Positions 42,947-51,745 of a DNA stretch of 64,000 nucleotides are shown here, one piece after another. A program made the translations under genes and the position numbers. Source of the DNA: Panacagrimonas sp041603235 (GTDB lineage Bacteria; Pseudomonadota; Gammaproteobacteria; Nevskiales; Nevskiaceae); the NCBI GenBank assembly GCA_041603235.1, contig JBFIES010000010.1:1-64000 (forward strand), written 5' to 3'. Positions within the stretch are counted from its first letter, which is position 1. The number at the start of each line of letters is the position of its first letter. The notes beneath the pieces were generated by a model. It worked only from the letters and a program-made list of their open reading frames with translations, was not told the DNA's origin and made no database searches.

Positions 42947-43210
42947 CTAACTTGTCAGCTTCAGCACGGCGTCTATTTGCAGAAACTTTATCAGGCTCGA
43001 TGCCCGGCCGGGAATGTTGCTGAACTCAAGCTCATGCCCATTGCGCCGTGCACGGCGCGTCAACTCCAGGAGAAAAGAAGCGCCGGCACTATCCATGCGG
43101 GTCACTTTTCCAAGGTCGAGATTAGAGTGTCGGGCCAGCTCGTCAGCTCGTTTGAGCCAGCCGTCGATGCTGGCCATGACCAGCTCGCCCTCGATTGCCG
43201 AGCTGTCCAT
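42947..43210 (-). CDS. mlaB: STAS domain protein MlaB
   Basis: An 87-residue single STAS domain. LDLGKVTRMDSAGASFLLELTRRARRNGHELEFSNIPGRASSLIKFLQID carries the Asp-Ser-Ala-Gly site of STAS proteins. It binds MlaF and regulates the MlaFEDB transporter. The start ATG overlaps the mlaC stop as TGATG, so it is translationally coupled. Confidence 0.93.
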   Translation of the reverse strand: MDSSAIEGELVMASIDGWLKRADELARHSNLDLGKVTRMDSAGASFLLELTRRARRNGHELEFSNIPGRASSLIKFLQIDAVLKLTS

Positions 43211-43839
43211 CAGCTGCCGGTATTCTCTTTGAAGTAGCTGTTGTCTTCGAATTTCTTGATCGTGGCATCCAGGCCGTTGGCCTTGATCTCGGAGTTGATC
43301 TGGCTGCGGAAATTGGTGATCAGAGAAATGTTCTCGACCGCAATATCGTAGATTTTCCACTGATCGCCGCGTACATGCGCGGAAAACTTCAATGAAACGG
43401 GCGAGGCGTCCTTGCGGATGATGTCGGCGTTGACGCTCACATCGGTCGCGTCCTTTTCAGCACGCAGGGGTGCCCACTGCGCTTCCACGCTGTCGTGATA
43501 ATCCAGCAGCGCGCGGGCATAGGTGCGGATCAGTGAATCCTTGAACGCCTCTTCGAAGCGCTTGCGCTGATCTTCCGTTGCCTTGCGCCAGTTGCGGCCC
43601 AGAACCAGCTGCGCGATGCCCTTGGTGTCGAAAAGCGGCACCACTTTCTCGTCCACAACCTTGTAGAAGGCGCCGAGATCAGCACGATAGGCCTCGTGGT
43701 TGTCCGAGATCAGCTTCTGGAATTCCGTGGTGGCATCCTTGATGACCACGTCAGCCGGTTGCGCCGGTGCCGCCTGGGCCGTCAGAGAGATACCGAATGC
43801 GGCGATCAGGCTGAAAAGAATGTTGTTGAATATTTTCAT
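43210..43839 (-). CDS. mlaC: Periplasmic phospholipid carrier MlaC
   Basis: A 209-residue exported protein with signal peptide (ends TAQA, 23). Ttg2/MlaC features: VVPLFDTKGIAQLVLGRNWRKATEDQRKRFEEAFKDSLIRTYARALLDY, and WKIYDIAVENISLITNFRSQINSEI. It carries phospholipid between MlaA at the outer membrane and MlaD at the inner membrane. GGAG precedes the ATG, and it overlaps mlaD by 4 nt. Confidence 0.95.
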   Translation of the reverse strand: MKIFNNILFSLIAAFGISLTAQAAPAQPADVVIKDATTEFQKLISDNHEAYRADLGAFYKVVDEKVVPLFDTKGIAQLVLGRNWRKATEDQRKRFEEAFKDSLIRTYARALLDYHDSVEAQWAPLRAEKDATDVSVNADIIRKDASPVSLKFSAHVRGDQWKIYDIAVENISLITNFRSQINSEIKANGLDATIKKFEDNSYFKENTGS

Positions 43840-44399
43840 GGTGTGGCTCCAGCGTCAGGAGTCGAAGGGGAAGAAGATTTCTGGTTGCCCAGCGAGTCCG
43901 CCAGTTTTCCAAGGGCGTCTGCGAGCTTGTCGTCAGACTTGTCGTTGGATTGAGACGAAACGAACTGGCCGATGAGATTCTCCAGAACCAGCGCACTCTG
44001 CGTGAGCTTGAGATGGCTGCCGTTCTTGAGTGATTCGTCGGAGCCACCGGGTTCCAGTCCAACATACTGTTCACCGAGCAGACCTGCGGTCAGGATCTTG
44101 GCGTTGGAGTCTTCAGGAATGTTGTCGTAGTCACCGGACATTTCCATGGACACGTCGGCCTCGAAGGTGTCGCGGTTGATGACGATCTCGCGAACGCGCC
44201 CAACTTTCACGCCAGCCATGGTGACGGCTGATCCGGGCTTGAGTCCGCCGATATTCTCGAAGGTTGCAATGACACGGTAAGTCGGTCCGGAGCCACTGAT
44301 CTGATCGAGGCTTGCAACGCGAAACGTGAGTACAAACACGGACGCTACGCCTAGACAGACGAAGAGACCAACCAGCATTTCCAGTGCGCGTGATTGCAT
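43836..44399 (-). CDS. mlaD: MCE domain protein MlaD
   Basis: A 187-residue protein with one N-terminal membrane helix (LVGLFVCLGVASVFVLTF) and a single MCE domain about 40-118 (YRVIATFENIGGLKPGSAVTMAGVKVGRVREI to TAGLLGEQYVGLEPGG). It forms the hexameric ring of the Mla importer/exporter. The C-terminal tail is Ser/Asp-rich, probably disordered. It lies 30 nt after mlaE. Confidence 0.96.
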   Translation of the reverse strand: MQSRALEMLVGLFVCLGVASVFVLTFRVASLDQISGSGPTYRVIATFENIGGLKPGSAVTMAGVKVGRVREIVINRDTFEADVSMEMSGDYDNIPEDSNAKILTAGLLGEQYVGLEPGGSDESLKNGSHLKLTQSALVLENLIGQFVSSQSNDKSDDKLADALGKLADSLGNQKSSSPSTPDAGATP

Positions 44400-44429
44400 G
44401 AGCGTAAACCTATTTGACGGGGCTGAATT

Positions 44430-45197
44430 TCAATTGAACATGAAGGCGGTGAGGATGAAGTCCAGCGCCAGAATTGAAAGCGAAGAAATGACCACGGTTG
44501 AAGTCGTTGCGTTGGCAACACCTTCTGAGGTGGGTGCGGCGTGATAACCCTGATAGAGGGCAATCCAGGTAATGGCGAATCCAAACACCAGTGACTTGAT
44601 GATGCCGTCGAGGATGTCACCAAAGTCCATGCTGCTGCGGATCTGCGACCAGTAGCTGCCGGAATCCACGCCCAGCAGGTCTACGCCAATGGCATGCCCA
44701 CCCGCAATGCCGATCGCCATGACCGCAAAGATGGAGGCGAGCAGGGGCATCGCCAGCAGCCCGGCGACAAAGCGCGGCGCGACGACACGCTTGACCGGAT
44801 CAACGGCCATCATTTCCATGGCCTGCAACTGATCGGTGGCATTCATCAGGCCCAGTTCCGCAGCCAGTGCCGATCCCGCGCGGCCTGCGAACAGCAGCGC
44901 AGTCACCACCGGACCGAGCTCGCGCACGATCACCAGCGCAACAAAAACGCCGAGCGATTCTTCTGCGCCAAAGCGGATCAGGGTGCGATAGCCCTGCAAC
45001 GCCAGCACCATGCCGACGAATGAGCCTGCGAGCACGATGATCACCATCGAAAGCTGGCCAACAAAATACAGTTGCTGCACGACCAGACGAGGCCGCAGGA
45101 TCAGGCTCGGCAGGCTGGCAATGATCTGCAGCAGGAAGAACTGGGATTTGCCCAGGCCGCGCAGAAAGTTGCCAATGACTGTGGCAATACCCGTCAT
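44430..45197 (-). CDS. mlaE: Phospholipid ABC transporter permease MlaE
   Basis: A 255-residue permease with about five to six membrane helices. Family blocks: GSFVGMVLALQGYRTLIRFGAEESLGVFVALVIVRELGPVVTALLFAGRAGSALAAELGLM, and ATSTVVISSLSILALDFILTAFMF. GGGAG lies upstream of the ATG, and the start overlaps mlaF by 4 nt. Confidence 0.97.
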   Translation of the reverse strand: MTGIATVIGNFLRGLGKSQFFLLQIIASLPSLILRPRLVVQQLYFVGQLSMVIIVLAGSFVGMVLALQGYRTLIRFGAEESLGVFVALVIVRELGPVVTALLFAGRAGSALAAELGLMNATDQLQAMEMMAVDPVKRVVAPRFVAGLLAMPLLASIFAVMAIGIAGGHAIGVDLLGVDSGSYWSQIRSSMDFGDILDGIIKSLVFGFAITWIALYQGYHAAPTSEGVANATTSTVVISSLSILALDFILTAFMFN

Positions 45198-46024
45198 GAG
45201 GATGTTCTCCCGCCCAGCAGATCGTCGGCAAATTCAGCCGCCTTGTAATGAAAGGCCACCGGGCCATCCGGTTCGCCCTTGAGGAACTGCTGGACCCAGG
45301 GGTGCTGAGAGTCGCGAATCTCATCGGCGGTGCCTTGTGCCTGAATCTTGCCGTCGGCAATCAGGTAGCCGTAGTCGGCGATGGACAGCACTTCATTCAG
45401 ATCATGCGAAACAATGATCGAGGTCAGGTCCAGCTCATCATTGAGCGTGCGGATCAGGCGCATCAGCACGCCCATGGAGATCGGGTCCTGTCCGGCGAAA
45501 GGTTCGTCATACATGACCAGGTCAGGGTCCAGGGCGATGCTTCTGGCCAAGGCCACGCGGCGTGCCATACCACCGGACAATTGTTGCGGGAACAGATCCC
45601 TGGCGCCGCGCAGGCCCACGGCCTGCAGTTTCATCAGCACCAGATCACGAATCATGGATTCGGGCAGCCGTGTCTGTTCACGCATCGGGAACGCCACGTT
45701 CTCGAACACGCTGAGATCAGTGAGCAGTGCGCCGTTCTGGAACAGCATGCCCATGCGCTTGCGCAACTCATACAAGGCGCCGCGACGCAGCTTGTTCACG
45801 TTAATGCCGTCGAATTCGACCGTGCCCGCGTTCGGTCGCCATTGCCCGCCGATTAGACGCAGCAGGGTCGTCTTGCCGGTACCCGACGGCCCCATGATGG
45901 CGGTCACCTTGCCGCGCTTGATGTCGAAATCGACGCCGTCATAGATCACACGGGTTCCGTGCGAAAAGTGAACATCGCGCGCCCGCACCAGCAGTGCGTC
46001 TTCAGTCGCCTCGGTTTCGTTCAT
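45194..46024 (-). CDS. mlaF: Phospholipid ABC transporter ATPase MlaF
   Basis: A 276-residue ABC ATPase and first gene of the mla operon. Walker A GPSGTGKT (about 46-53), Q-loop FQNGAL, signature LSGGM, Walker B DLVMYDEPFAG, and switch SHDLNEV, all as in MlaF. The C-terminal tail (PWVQQFLKGEPDGPVAFHYKA) is the segment that contacts MlaB. An 8-bp inverted repeat at 46104-46134 lies in the upstream divergent gap. Confidence 0.97.
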   Translation of the reverse strand: MNETEATEDALLVRARDVHFSHGTRVIYDGVDFDIKRGKVTAIMGPSGTGKTTLLRLIGGQWRPNAGTVEFDGINVNKLRRGALYELRKRMGMLFQNGALLTDLSVFENVAFPMREQTRLPESMIRDLVLMKLQAVGLRGARDLFPQQLSGGMARRVALARSIALDPDLVMYDEPFAGQDPISMGVLMRLIRTLNDELDLTSIIVSHDLNEVLSIADYGYLIADGKIQAQGTADEIRDSQHPWVQQFLKGEPDGPVAFHYKAAEFADDLLGGRTSS

Positions 46025-46160
46025 GTCAGATAACGGTCAAGTGCGTTGATGCGCGGCATCAGGAAAAGGTGGAACATCATCCTATTCTAAGTTCTTATTC
46101 AAAATCAGGGCACTTCAATCGACCCGGCCCTGATCATGCCGCCCGGGAGCCGCCTCAGAC

Positions 46161-46505
46161 ATGAATGACTGCATTCGGTTCATTGTCGCAAGCGTTACCG
46201 CCGCACTGCTTACGGGCTGTGCCGGCACACATCAGCCGCATGCTCCTTCGCAAGCCTTGCGTGCAGTTCCTCATGCCGAGCCTGGCCCCAGCCACAGCGC
46301 TTGTCATGAAGCGTCCGGGAGTCGTGTTGAATCTGACCCCGACGACCAGCAAATCGAAGGCGAGATTTGCCAGTCGCAGTTTCTGCTCCGGCGGGCAGGC
46401 GCGCAGAATCGGGAGGGAGGTCCGGCACTTGCCGAGTCGGTTGAGCTTCCTGAAACCCCGATTCCGGTGCCGCGCGGGGTCAGCGGCGTGGGGATTCTTT
46501 ATTAA
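46161..46505 (+). CDS. Hypothetical small lipoprotein
   Basis: A 114-residue frame with a clear lipoprotein signal (MNDCIRFIVASVTAALLTGC). The mature part is Pro/His-rich and low in pattern; I recognise no family. GGGAG stands about 11 nt before the ATG. It is divergent from mlaF and its stop overlaps the stop of lipB tail-to-tail. The second half could be degraded, since an overlapping frame is also open. Treat as a likely but unproven gene. Confidence 0.5.
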   Translation: MNDCIRFIVASVTAALLTGCAGTHQPHAPSQALRAVPHAEPGPSHSACHEASGSRVESDPDDQQIEGEICQSQFLLRRAGAQNREGGPALAESVELPETPIPVPRGVSGVGILY

Positions 46506-47158
46506 GCCAGGCGTTCACGCAGTTGGCGGCTTAACTCTTCGGAAGCCTGAGCAATGCTGATTTGGTCAGCCAGTTCGCGCATCTGCGTCATGCGCAGACC
46601 CGCGTATCCGCAAGGATTGATGCGCGAAAACGGCTCCAGATCCATGTCCACATTCAAAGACAGGCCGTGGTAGCTACAGCCTCGGCTCACGCGCAGCCCG
46701 ATCGACCCGATTTTGCGCGTTTCAGGTTGTGTGCCGTCGAATGCGCGGGTCACATACACCCCAGGCGCGTCGGGCTTGGGGTGTGCAGCAATGCCGAATG
46801 TTTCCAATGTGGCCACCATGGCCTCTTCAAGCAGCGACACCAGCGGGCGGATGCCCATGCCGCGCCGATGAAGGTCCAGCAGTACATAAGCCACCAGCTG
46901 CCCCGGACCGTGGTAGGTCACCTGCCCGCCCCGGTTGCTCTTGATCACCGGAATATTGCCGGGCATGAGCAGGTGCTCGGCTTTCCCGGCCTGGCCCTGA
47001 GTAAATACGGGCGGATGTTCCAGCAGCCAGATCTGGTCCGGGGTCTCCGCAGTGCGCGCGTCCGTGAACGCACGCATTTCCGCTGCGCTCTGTTCGTAGT
47101 CCAAGCGGCCGCGCTGGCTGATAACGAGGGGAGAGGAGTTTTCCCGCGCTGCGCTCAT
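46502..47158 (-). CDS. lipB: Octanoyl-[acyl-carrier-protein] transferase LipB
   Basis: A 218-residue enzyme that moves octanoyl from ACP to lipoyl domains. Signatures: IWLLEHPPVFTQGQAGKAEHLL, SNRGGQVTYHGPGQLVAYVLLDL, the catalytic lysine in RKIGSIGLRVSRGCSYHGLSLNV and cysteine in INPCGYAGLRMTQ. ATG 47158 gives near-normal length; a GTG at 47203 would add 15 residues without family match. It lies 29 nt after dacA. lipA is not in the window. Confidence 0.96.
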   Translation of the reverse strand: MSAARENSSPLVISQRGRLDYEQSAAEMRAFTDARTAETPDQIWLLEHPPVFTQGQAGKAEHLLMPGNIPVIKSNRGGQVTYHGPGQLVAYVLLDLHRRGMGIRPLVSLLEEAMVATLETFGIAAHPKPDAPGVYVTRAFDGTQPETRKIGSIGLRVSRGCSYHGLSLNVDMDLEPFSRINPCGYAGLRMTQMRELADQISIAQASEELSRQLRERLA

Positions 47159-47187
47159 CGTCGCGGACAAGGCTTTGTCGGCGCTGC

Positions 47188-48339
47188 TTATCCTGAAATC
47201 CACAGCTGAACCTGGTCGACTGCCTGTTGGAACAGGCTGCCTGCAGGAATTTCTTCCAGCGCATAGACCGGCACCGTTTTCAGTGCCTTGCCATCGACGT
47301 GGATCTTGATCTCGCCGACTTTCTGATTTTTCTGGACAGGGGCAACCAGCGGCTCATTGATACGTGTTTCGAGCTTGATCTTGTCTTGGCTGTCACGAGG
47401 AAGCAGCAAGCTGGTTTCCGGCGCGCCCAGTTCCAGTTCCTGCGTGGCGCCCTTCCAGGCGCGGACTTTTGCAATCGGCTTGTCCGGACCAAACAGCGTC
47501 ACGGTGTCAAAGAAGCGAAATCCCCAGTTCATCAGTTCCAGGCTGGCCTGTGCGCGGTAGCGCTCGCCCGAGGTGCCCATCACTGCGGCGATCAGGCGGC
47601 GGTCGTCTCGCTTGATCGAAGAGAGCAGGCAATAACCCGCGCTACGCGTGTGTCCGGTCTTGATGCCGTCTGCATCGCTGTCCATCTTCAGCAGGAGATT
47701 GCGGTTGGGCTGTTTGATGCCGTTGTAGACGAACTCGCGCTGGGCGTAGACCTTGTAGTCCTCGGGGAAATTGTTGATCAGCGCGCGGCCAAGAATTGCG
47801 ATGTCCCGCGCAGTTGTGTAGTGCTGCTCATTGGGCAGGCCGGGCGCGTTGGTGAAGTGTGAATTCTTCATGCCCAGTTTGGCTGCGTACTGGTTCATCA
47901 ACTCGGCAAAGGCGGCTTCACTGCCCGCAACATGCTCGGCCACGGCAATGCTCGCATCGTTGCCGGACTGAATGACGATGCCGTGCATCAGGTCGTCGAG
48001 TTTTACCTTGGACCCCACGTTGAGAAACATGCGTGATTCGCTGGAGTCGATACCCTGCTTCCAGGCCTTTTCGCTGATCAGGACCTCGTCGTCCCAGTTC
48101 AGGCGGCCGTTCTTGACCTCGTCGTAGACCACGTAGCTGAGCAAAACTTTCGTGATGCTGGCGGGTTCGACCCGTGCGTCGGCATTGCGCTCCGCCAGAA
48201 TCTCGCCACTGGCGTGGTCCATCAGGACAAAGGACCGGGCCTCGATGGTGGGGGGATCAGGAATTTTTGCGGCTATTGCGCTGTTGCAGGCGAGGAGAAT
48301 CAGCAGGGAAAACGGGGCGAGCAGGGCACGCAATTTCAT
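47188..48339 (-). CDS. dacA: D-alanyl-D-alanine carboxypeptidase (PBP5/6 type)
   Basis: A 383-residue S11 peptidase. Signal peptide 1-24; active-site SITK with Ser61 and Lys64; SGN at 124-126; KTG at 226-228; then the C-terminal beta domain and an amphipathic anchor helix (GSLFQQAVDQVQLWI) that holds it to the inner membrane. It trims the terminal D-Ala of peptidoglycan stem peptides. It belongs to the cell-wall cluster rodA-mltB-rlpA-dacA-lipB, a standard gammaproteobacterial order. Confidence 0.97.
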   Translation of the reverse strand: MKLRALLAPFSLLILLACNSAIAAKIPDPPTIEARSFVLMDHASGEILAERNADARVEPASITKVLLSYVVYDEVKNGRLNWDDEVLISEKAWKQGIDSSESRMFLNVGSKVKLDDLMHGIVIQSGNDASIAVAEHVAGSEAAFAELMNQYAAKLGMKNSHFTNAPGLPNEQHYTTARDIAILGRALINNFPEDYKVYAQREFVYNGIKQPNRNLLLKMDSDADGIKTGHTRSAGYCLLSSIKRDDRRLIAAVMGTSGERYRAQASLELMNWGFRFFDTVTLFGPDKPIAKVRAWKGATQELELGAPETSLLLPRDSQDKIKLETRINEPLVAPVQKNQKVGEIKIHVDGKALKTVPVYALEEIPAGSLFQQAVDQVQLWISG

Positions 48340-48423
48340 CAGGTCAGGCCATCAACAGGGTGTGGGCCAGATTATCGCAGTGCAGCACAAAGCCTGCGAG
48401 TCGCCGCAGACATTGCGGTATGG

Positions 48424-49416
48424 CTATTTGAGCAAGATGGGCGAAAACCCCGCCATTCGAGCCCTAATCCTGGCTTCTTCAAGACGTTGTCGCCCACTGT
48501 AGGGGCCAATTAACACGCGATGAATGACCTTGCCATCGCTCAGCGTCGCCGGCTCAACCCGAGCGGTCGTGAAGCCCTTGCTGCTCAGGGTTTCGCGTGT
48601 GGCGGCGGCGTTGATGGGGTCAGAAAACGCCGCGATCTGCAGAACCTGGTCTTGTGCGGTCGTTCGGACGATTTTCGGCGGTGTCGTTTCGGCTGGAGCG
48701 GCGCCGGATGTTTCGAGGCTCGCCAGGTTTTCTGTTGTGACCCCGGAAGGTGGCCAGTTGCTTGGGGTCAACGCCTCGACTTCCACCTCCACGATGTCCC
48801 CAATGGTGTCCAGACGCGCCGCCGCCGCATATGAAAGATCAATGATCCGCCCTGGGTGGAACGGTCCGCGGTCATTGACCCGCACGATGACCTGCCTGCC
48901 GTTCTTTAGGTTGGTGACCCGCACGTAAGTAGGCAGGGGCAAGGCCTTGTGTGCCGCCGTCAGCGCGAACATGTCGTAGACCTCGCCGTTCGAGGTTTTG
49001 CGACCGTGGAATTTTTTCCCGTACCACGAAGCCAAGCCGCGCTCCTTGTAGCCCTCTGCTGTTTCGAGAGTGAAGTACTTCTTGCCGAAGACCCGATAGC
49101 TGGAAGCGTTGCCGCCGCGACTGGGTGGCTCGAAAGTGGGTTCGGGGTCAGGGGTCAGCGCAACATCGACCGGAATATCGTCCGGATGCGGCGGCGCATC
49201 ACGTTCCGAAAGTGGTGCTGGGCCGGGGACATGCACCGGCGCGCGGCGCGGCGCTGCTGGTTTCTTGACGACCGGAGGCGGTGATTTCTTGACCGGCTCA
49301 GGTGGGGGCTCGCTGCGCGGTACAGGACGCGGCGGCAATGTGTGCGGGTTGGTGCAAGCGGAAATCAGCAGCGCGACGCAGATAGCGGCGGCATGCCAGG
49401 CACGAGCGCCAATCAC
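48424..49416 (-). CDS. rlpA: Septal ring lytic transglycosylase RlpA (lipoprotein with SPOR domain)
   Basis: A 330-residue lipoprotein (lipobox LISAC). After a long Pro-rich linker comes the double-psi beta barrel, about 128-215: GLASWYGKKFHGRKTSNGEVYDMFALTAAHKALPLPTYVRVTN and RVNDRGPFHPGRIIDLSYAAA. The conserved Asp in NDRGPF is present. A C-terminal SPOR domain (about 255-330) binds denuded septal glycans. The start is GTG, overlapping the mltB stop as GTGA. Confidence 0.95.
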   Translation of the reverse strand: MIGARAWHAAAICVALLISACTNPHTLPPRPVPRSEPPPEPVKKSPPPVVKKPAAPRRAPVHVPGPAPLSERDAPPHPDDIPVDVALTPDPEPTFEPPSRGGNASSYRVFGKKYFTLETAEGYKERGLASWYGKKFHGRKTSNGEVYDMFALTAAHKALPLPTYVRVTNLKNGRQVIVRVNDRGPFHPGRIIDLSYAAAARLDTIGDIVEVEVEALTPSNWPPSGVTTENLASLETSGAAPAETTPPKIVRTTAQDQVLQIAAFSDPINAAATRETLSSKGFTTARVEPATLSDGKVIHRVLIGPYSGRQRLEEARIRARMAGFSPILLK

Positions 49417-50417
49417 GGCTGGCCTGTTCTTTCGGCGTCAAGACCGCCCATACCGGCCGCCAGTTGGGCAACCGTCATGGCGTAGTAGACCCTCGGGTTG
49501 TAGCTCATGATGGAATAGAAATTGTGCATGCCAAGCCAGTACTCGACGCCGTTGTCGAGCTTGAGCTCGACAATGCCAACGGGTGTGCCCGGCGGCAGTT
49601 CAACGCTGGGCTTCAGGCCCATTGCGCGCACGGAGGCAATGTCATGCGTAACCCGAGCTCCATTGACAGGCGTGCCCGCCGGAAGCGCCGTTTCCAGGGT
49701 TGCCGGAACCATCAGGGGCTGCCCGCGCTGCCAGCTGCGCTTGCGGTCATACGCCACCAGATAATGCGCGATGCTGCCAATGGCATCCTTTGCCTGCCAC
49801 AGGTTGGTCTGGCCATCCTGATTGAAATCTACGGCTAGACGGCGGTAGTTGCTGGGCATGAACTGGGCCCAGCCCATGGCTCCGGCGTACGAACCCAGCG
49901 GCTGTGTCGGTGTGGTGCCGGTGTCGCGGCAGAAAACGAAGAATTGCAGGAGCTCGCTGAAGAAGAAGGCGGAGCGGCGAGGGTGGTCAAAACCCTGCGT
50001 CGCGAGCGCATCGAGCACTCGAGTCGAGCCGGTAAAACGACCAAAATTGGTTTCAATGCCCAGAATGCCGGCAATGATCGGCCCTGGGACGCCGTACTGG
50101 TTCTCCGCTTCTGCCAGCGTTGCACGATGTTCCTCGATGAACTCCGCGCCAAGACGGATGCGCACGGGATCTACCCGTTTGGTGGCATAGGTGGTCCAGG
50201 TTTCTACCTTCTCTGCGGAGTTCTGTTCGGCAGCGACCAGCTTTGGAAGGCGTTGCGCCTCGACCAGCGCCTGACGGACCTCATGCAGCTGTTCCGCGCT
50301 GAAATTGTGCTCGACCGCGAGCTTTTCGAGCAGCTCGTTGGCTCGTGGGTGCGTGCTGTAATCAGCATAAGCAGGCAGGGTAAGCGCGCAAAAGACGAGC
50401 AGCCAGAAATTTCGCAT
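49413..50417 (-). CDS. mltB: Lytic murein transglycosylase B
   Basis: A 334-residue exported enzyme with a signal peptide (ends AYA, 18); no lipobox is seen, unlike E. coli MltB. Catalytic Glu122 in GILGIETNFGRFTGS, then GSYAGAMGWAQFMPSNYRRLAVDFNQDG, and the C-terminal NFYSIMSYNPRVYYAMTVAQLA. It cleaves peptidoglycan to 1,6-anhydromuropeptides. It is 203 nt downstream of rodA and overlaps rlpA by 4 nt. Confidence 0.96.
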   Translation of the reverse strand: MRNFWLLVFCALTLPAYADYSTHPRANELLEKLAVEHNFSAEQLHEVRQALVEAQRLPKLVAAEQNSAEKVETWTTYATKRVDPVRIRLGAEFIEEHRATLAEAENQYGVPGPIIAGILGIETNFGRFTGSTRVLDALATQGFDHPRRSAFFFSELLQFFVFCRDTGTTPTQPLGSYAGAMGWAQFMPSNYRRLAVDFNQDGQTNLWQAKDAIGSIAHYLVAYDRKRSWQRGQPLMVPATLETALPAGTPVNGARVTHDIASVRAMGLKPSVELPPGTPVGIVELKLDNGVEYWLGMHNFYSIMSYNPRVYYAMTVAQLAAGMGGLDAERTGQP

Positions 50418-50620
50418 GAACGTGATCTGAGGGTCAGTGGTAGGGCCAGAACCAGCGAACGATAACGGTTGACCGCATTGTCGCCAAATTCCGCGATTGA
50501 ATAATCCGGCCGGGCCTGAAAGTTGAACCCGGGCCTTGCCTTTGCGTCGGCGCCTGTGCAGCTCCCATTTCGAACCGTAAATTCGCGTTATTGGTCACGA
50601 TGATTCTCGGGCCGGGCGCA

Positions 50621-51745
50621 TCACGAGGCGAGCAGTTTTCGATGGGTGTGGATTGACATCAACATGCCAAAGCCCGCGAGCAGACTCACCATCGAGGTGC
50701 CGCCATAGCTCATCAGGGGCAGCGGAACCCCGACCACCGGCAACAGGCCAATGACCATGCCCATGTTGATAAACACGTAAACGAAGAAGGTCATGGACAG
50801 GCTGCCTGCGAGCAGTCTCTGGAAGCTGTCCTGCGCGCGAGCGGCTATTTGCAGGCCCCGCGCGATGACGCCCAGATAGAGCAGCATCAGCACGCCGACG
50901 CCGACCAGACCCAGTTCCTCAGCATGGACCGCGAAGATGAAATCGGTGTGTGACTCGGGCAGGAAGTCGAGCTTGGCCTGCGTGCCTTCCAGCCAGCCCT
51001 TGCCGGTAATGCCGCCAGAGCCGATGGCGATCTTGGATTGGGCGATGTGATAGCCGGCGCCCAGGGGGTCGGATTCCGGGTCGAGCAGGGTCAGGATGCG
51101 TTGGCGCTGATAATCATGCAGCTGTGACCACAGCACAGGCGCCGCAGCGCCAATAGCTGCCAGTGCTCCCAGAATGTAGCGCCAGCGAAGGCCGCCCAGA
51201 TAGAGCGCAAATCCGCCCGATGCCACGATCAGCAGCGAGGTGCCCAGATCGGGCTGGATCATAACCAGCAAGGTGGGCACGCCAATCAGCCCCAGCGCCA
51301 GAACGACGGTGTGCCACCGTGGCGGCAAGGGGTAATCGTGAAGAAAGCTCGCAATCATGACCGGCATGGCCAGTTTCATCAGTTCCGACGGCTGGAAGCG
51401 GACGACGCCAAAGTTGAGCCAGCGCTGTGCGCCCTTGGCCTCGTCGCCCAGCAGCAGCGTAAAAGCGCACAGGATCAGCGCCATGCCATAGAGCCAGGGC
51501 GCGCCAGCACGGTATACCTCTGGTGAGGTATGAGCGGCGACCACCATCACTGCCATGCCGATGGCCAGACGTTGTGCCTGGTTGAACACCATGTCCATCG
51601 AATGTCCGGAGGCCGAATACAGCACCGTCAGGCCCAGCGCACAGATACTGAGCAGGAGCGCCAGCATGATCGGGTCAATGTGGGCTGCCTCGAAAGCGCG
51701 GCGGATACCGGGCTGGCTTTGCGAGTCGTCGCTGAAGGGACTCAT
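50621..51745 (-). CDS. rodA: Peptidoglycan polymerase RodA (SEDS family)
   Basis: A 374-residue SEDS protein with about ten membrane helices. Diagnostic stretches: GDEAKGAQRWLNFGVVRFQPSELMKLAMP, IQPDLGTSLL, SKIAIGSGGITGKGWLEGTQAKLDFLPESHTDFIFAVHAEELGLVG, and GVPLPLMSYGGTSMVSLLAGFGMLMSI. It works with PBP2 in the elongasome. It overlaps mrdA by 4 nt. Confidence 0.97.
   Translation of the reverse strand: MSPFSDDSQSQPGIRRAFEAAHIDPIMLALLLSICALGLTVLYSASGHSMDMVFNQAQRLAIGMAVMVVAAHTSPEVYRAGAPWLYGMALILCAFTLLLGDEAKGAQRWLNFGVVRFQPSELMKLAMPVMIASFLHDYPLPPRWHTVVLALGLIGVPTLLVMIQPDLGTSLLIVASGGFALYLGGLRWRYILGALAAIGAAAPVLWSQLHDYQRQRILTLLDPESDPLGAGYHIAQSKIAIGSGGITGKGWLEGTQAKLDFLPESHTDFIFAVHAEELGLVGVGVLMLLYLGVIARGLQIAARAQDSFQRLLAGSLSMTFFVYVFINMGMVIGLLPVVGVPLPLMSYGGTSMVSLLAGFGMLMSIHTHRKLLAS

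Noticed and set aside
46165..46560. Alternative plus-strand frame overlapping the small lipoprotein
   Set aside because: No signal peptide, runs into the lipB region; the 46161 frame has a proper lipobox.
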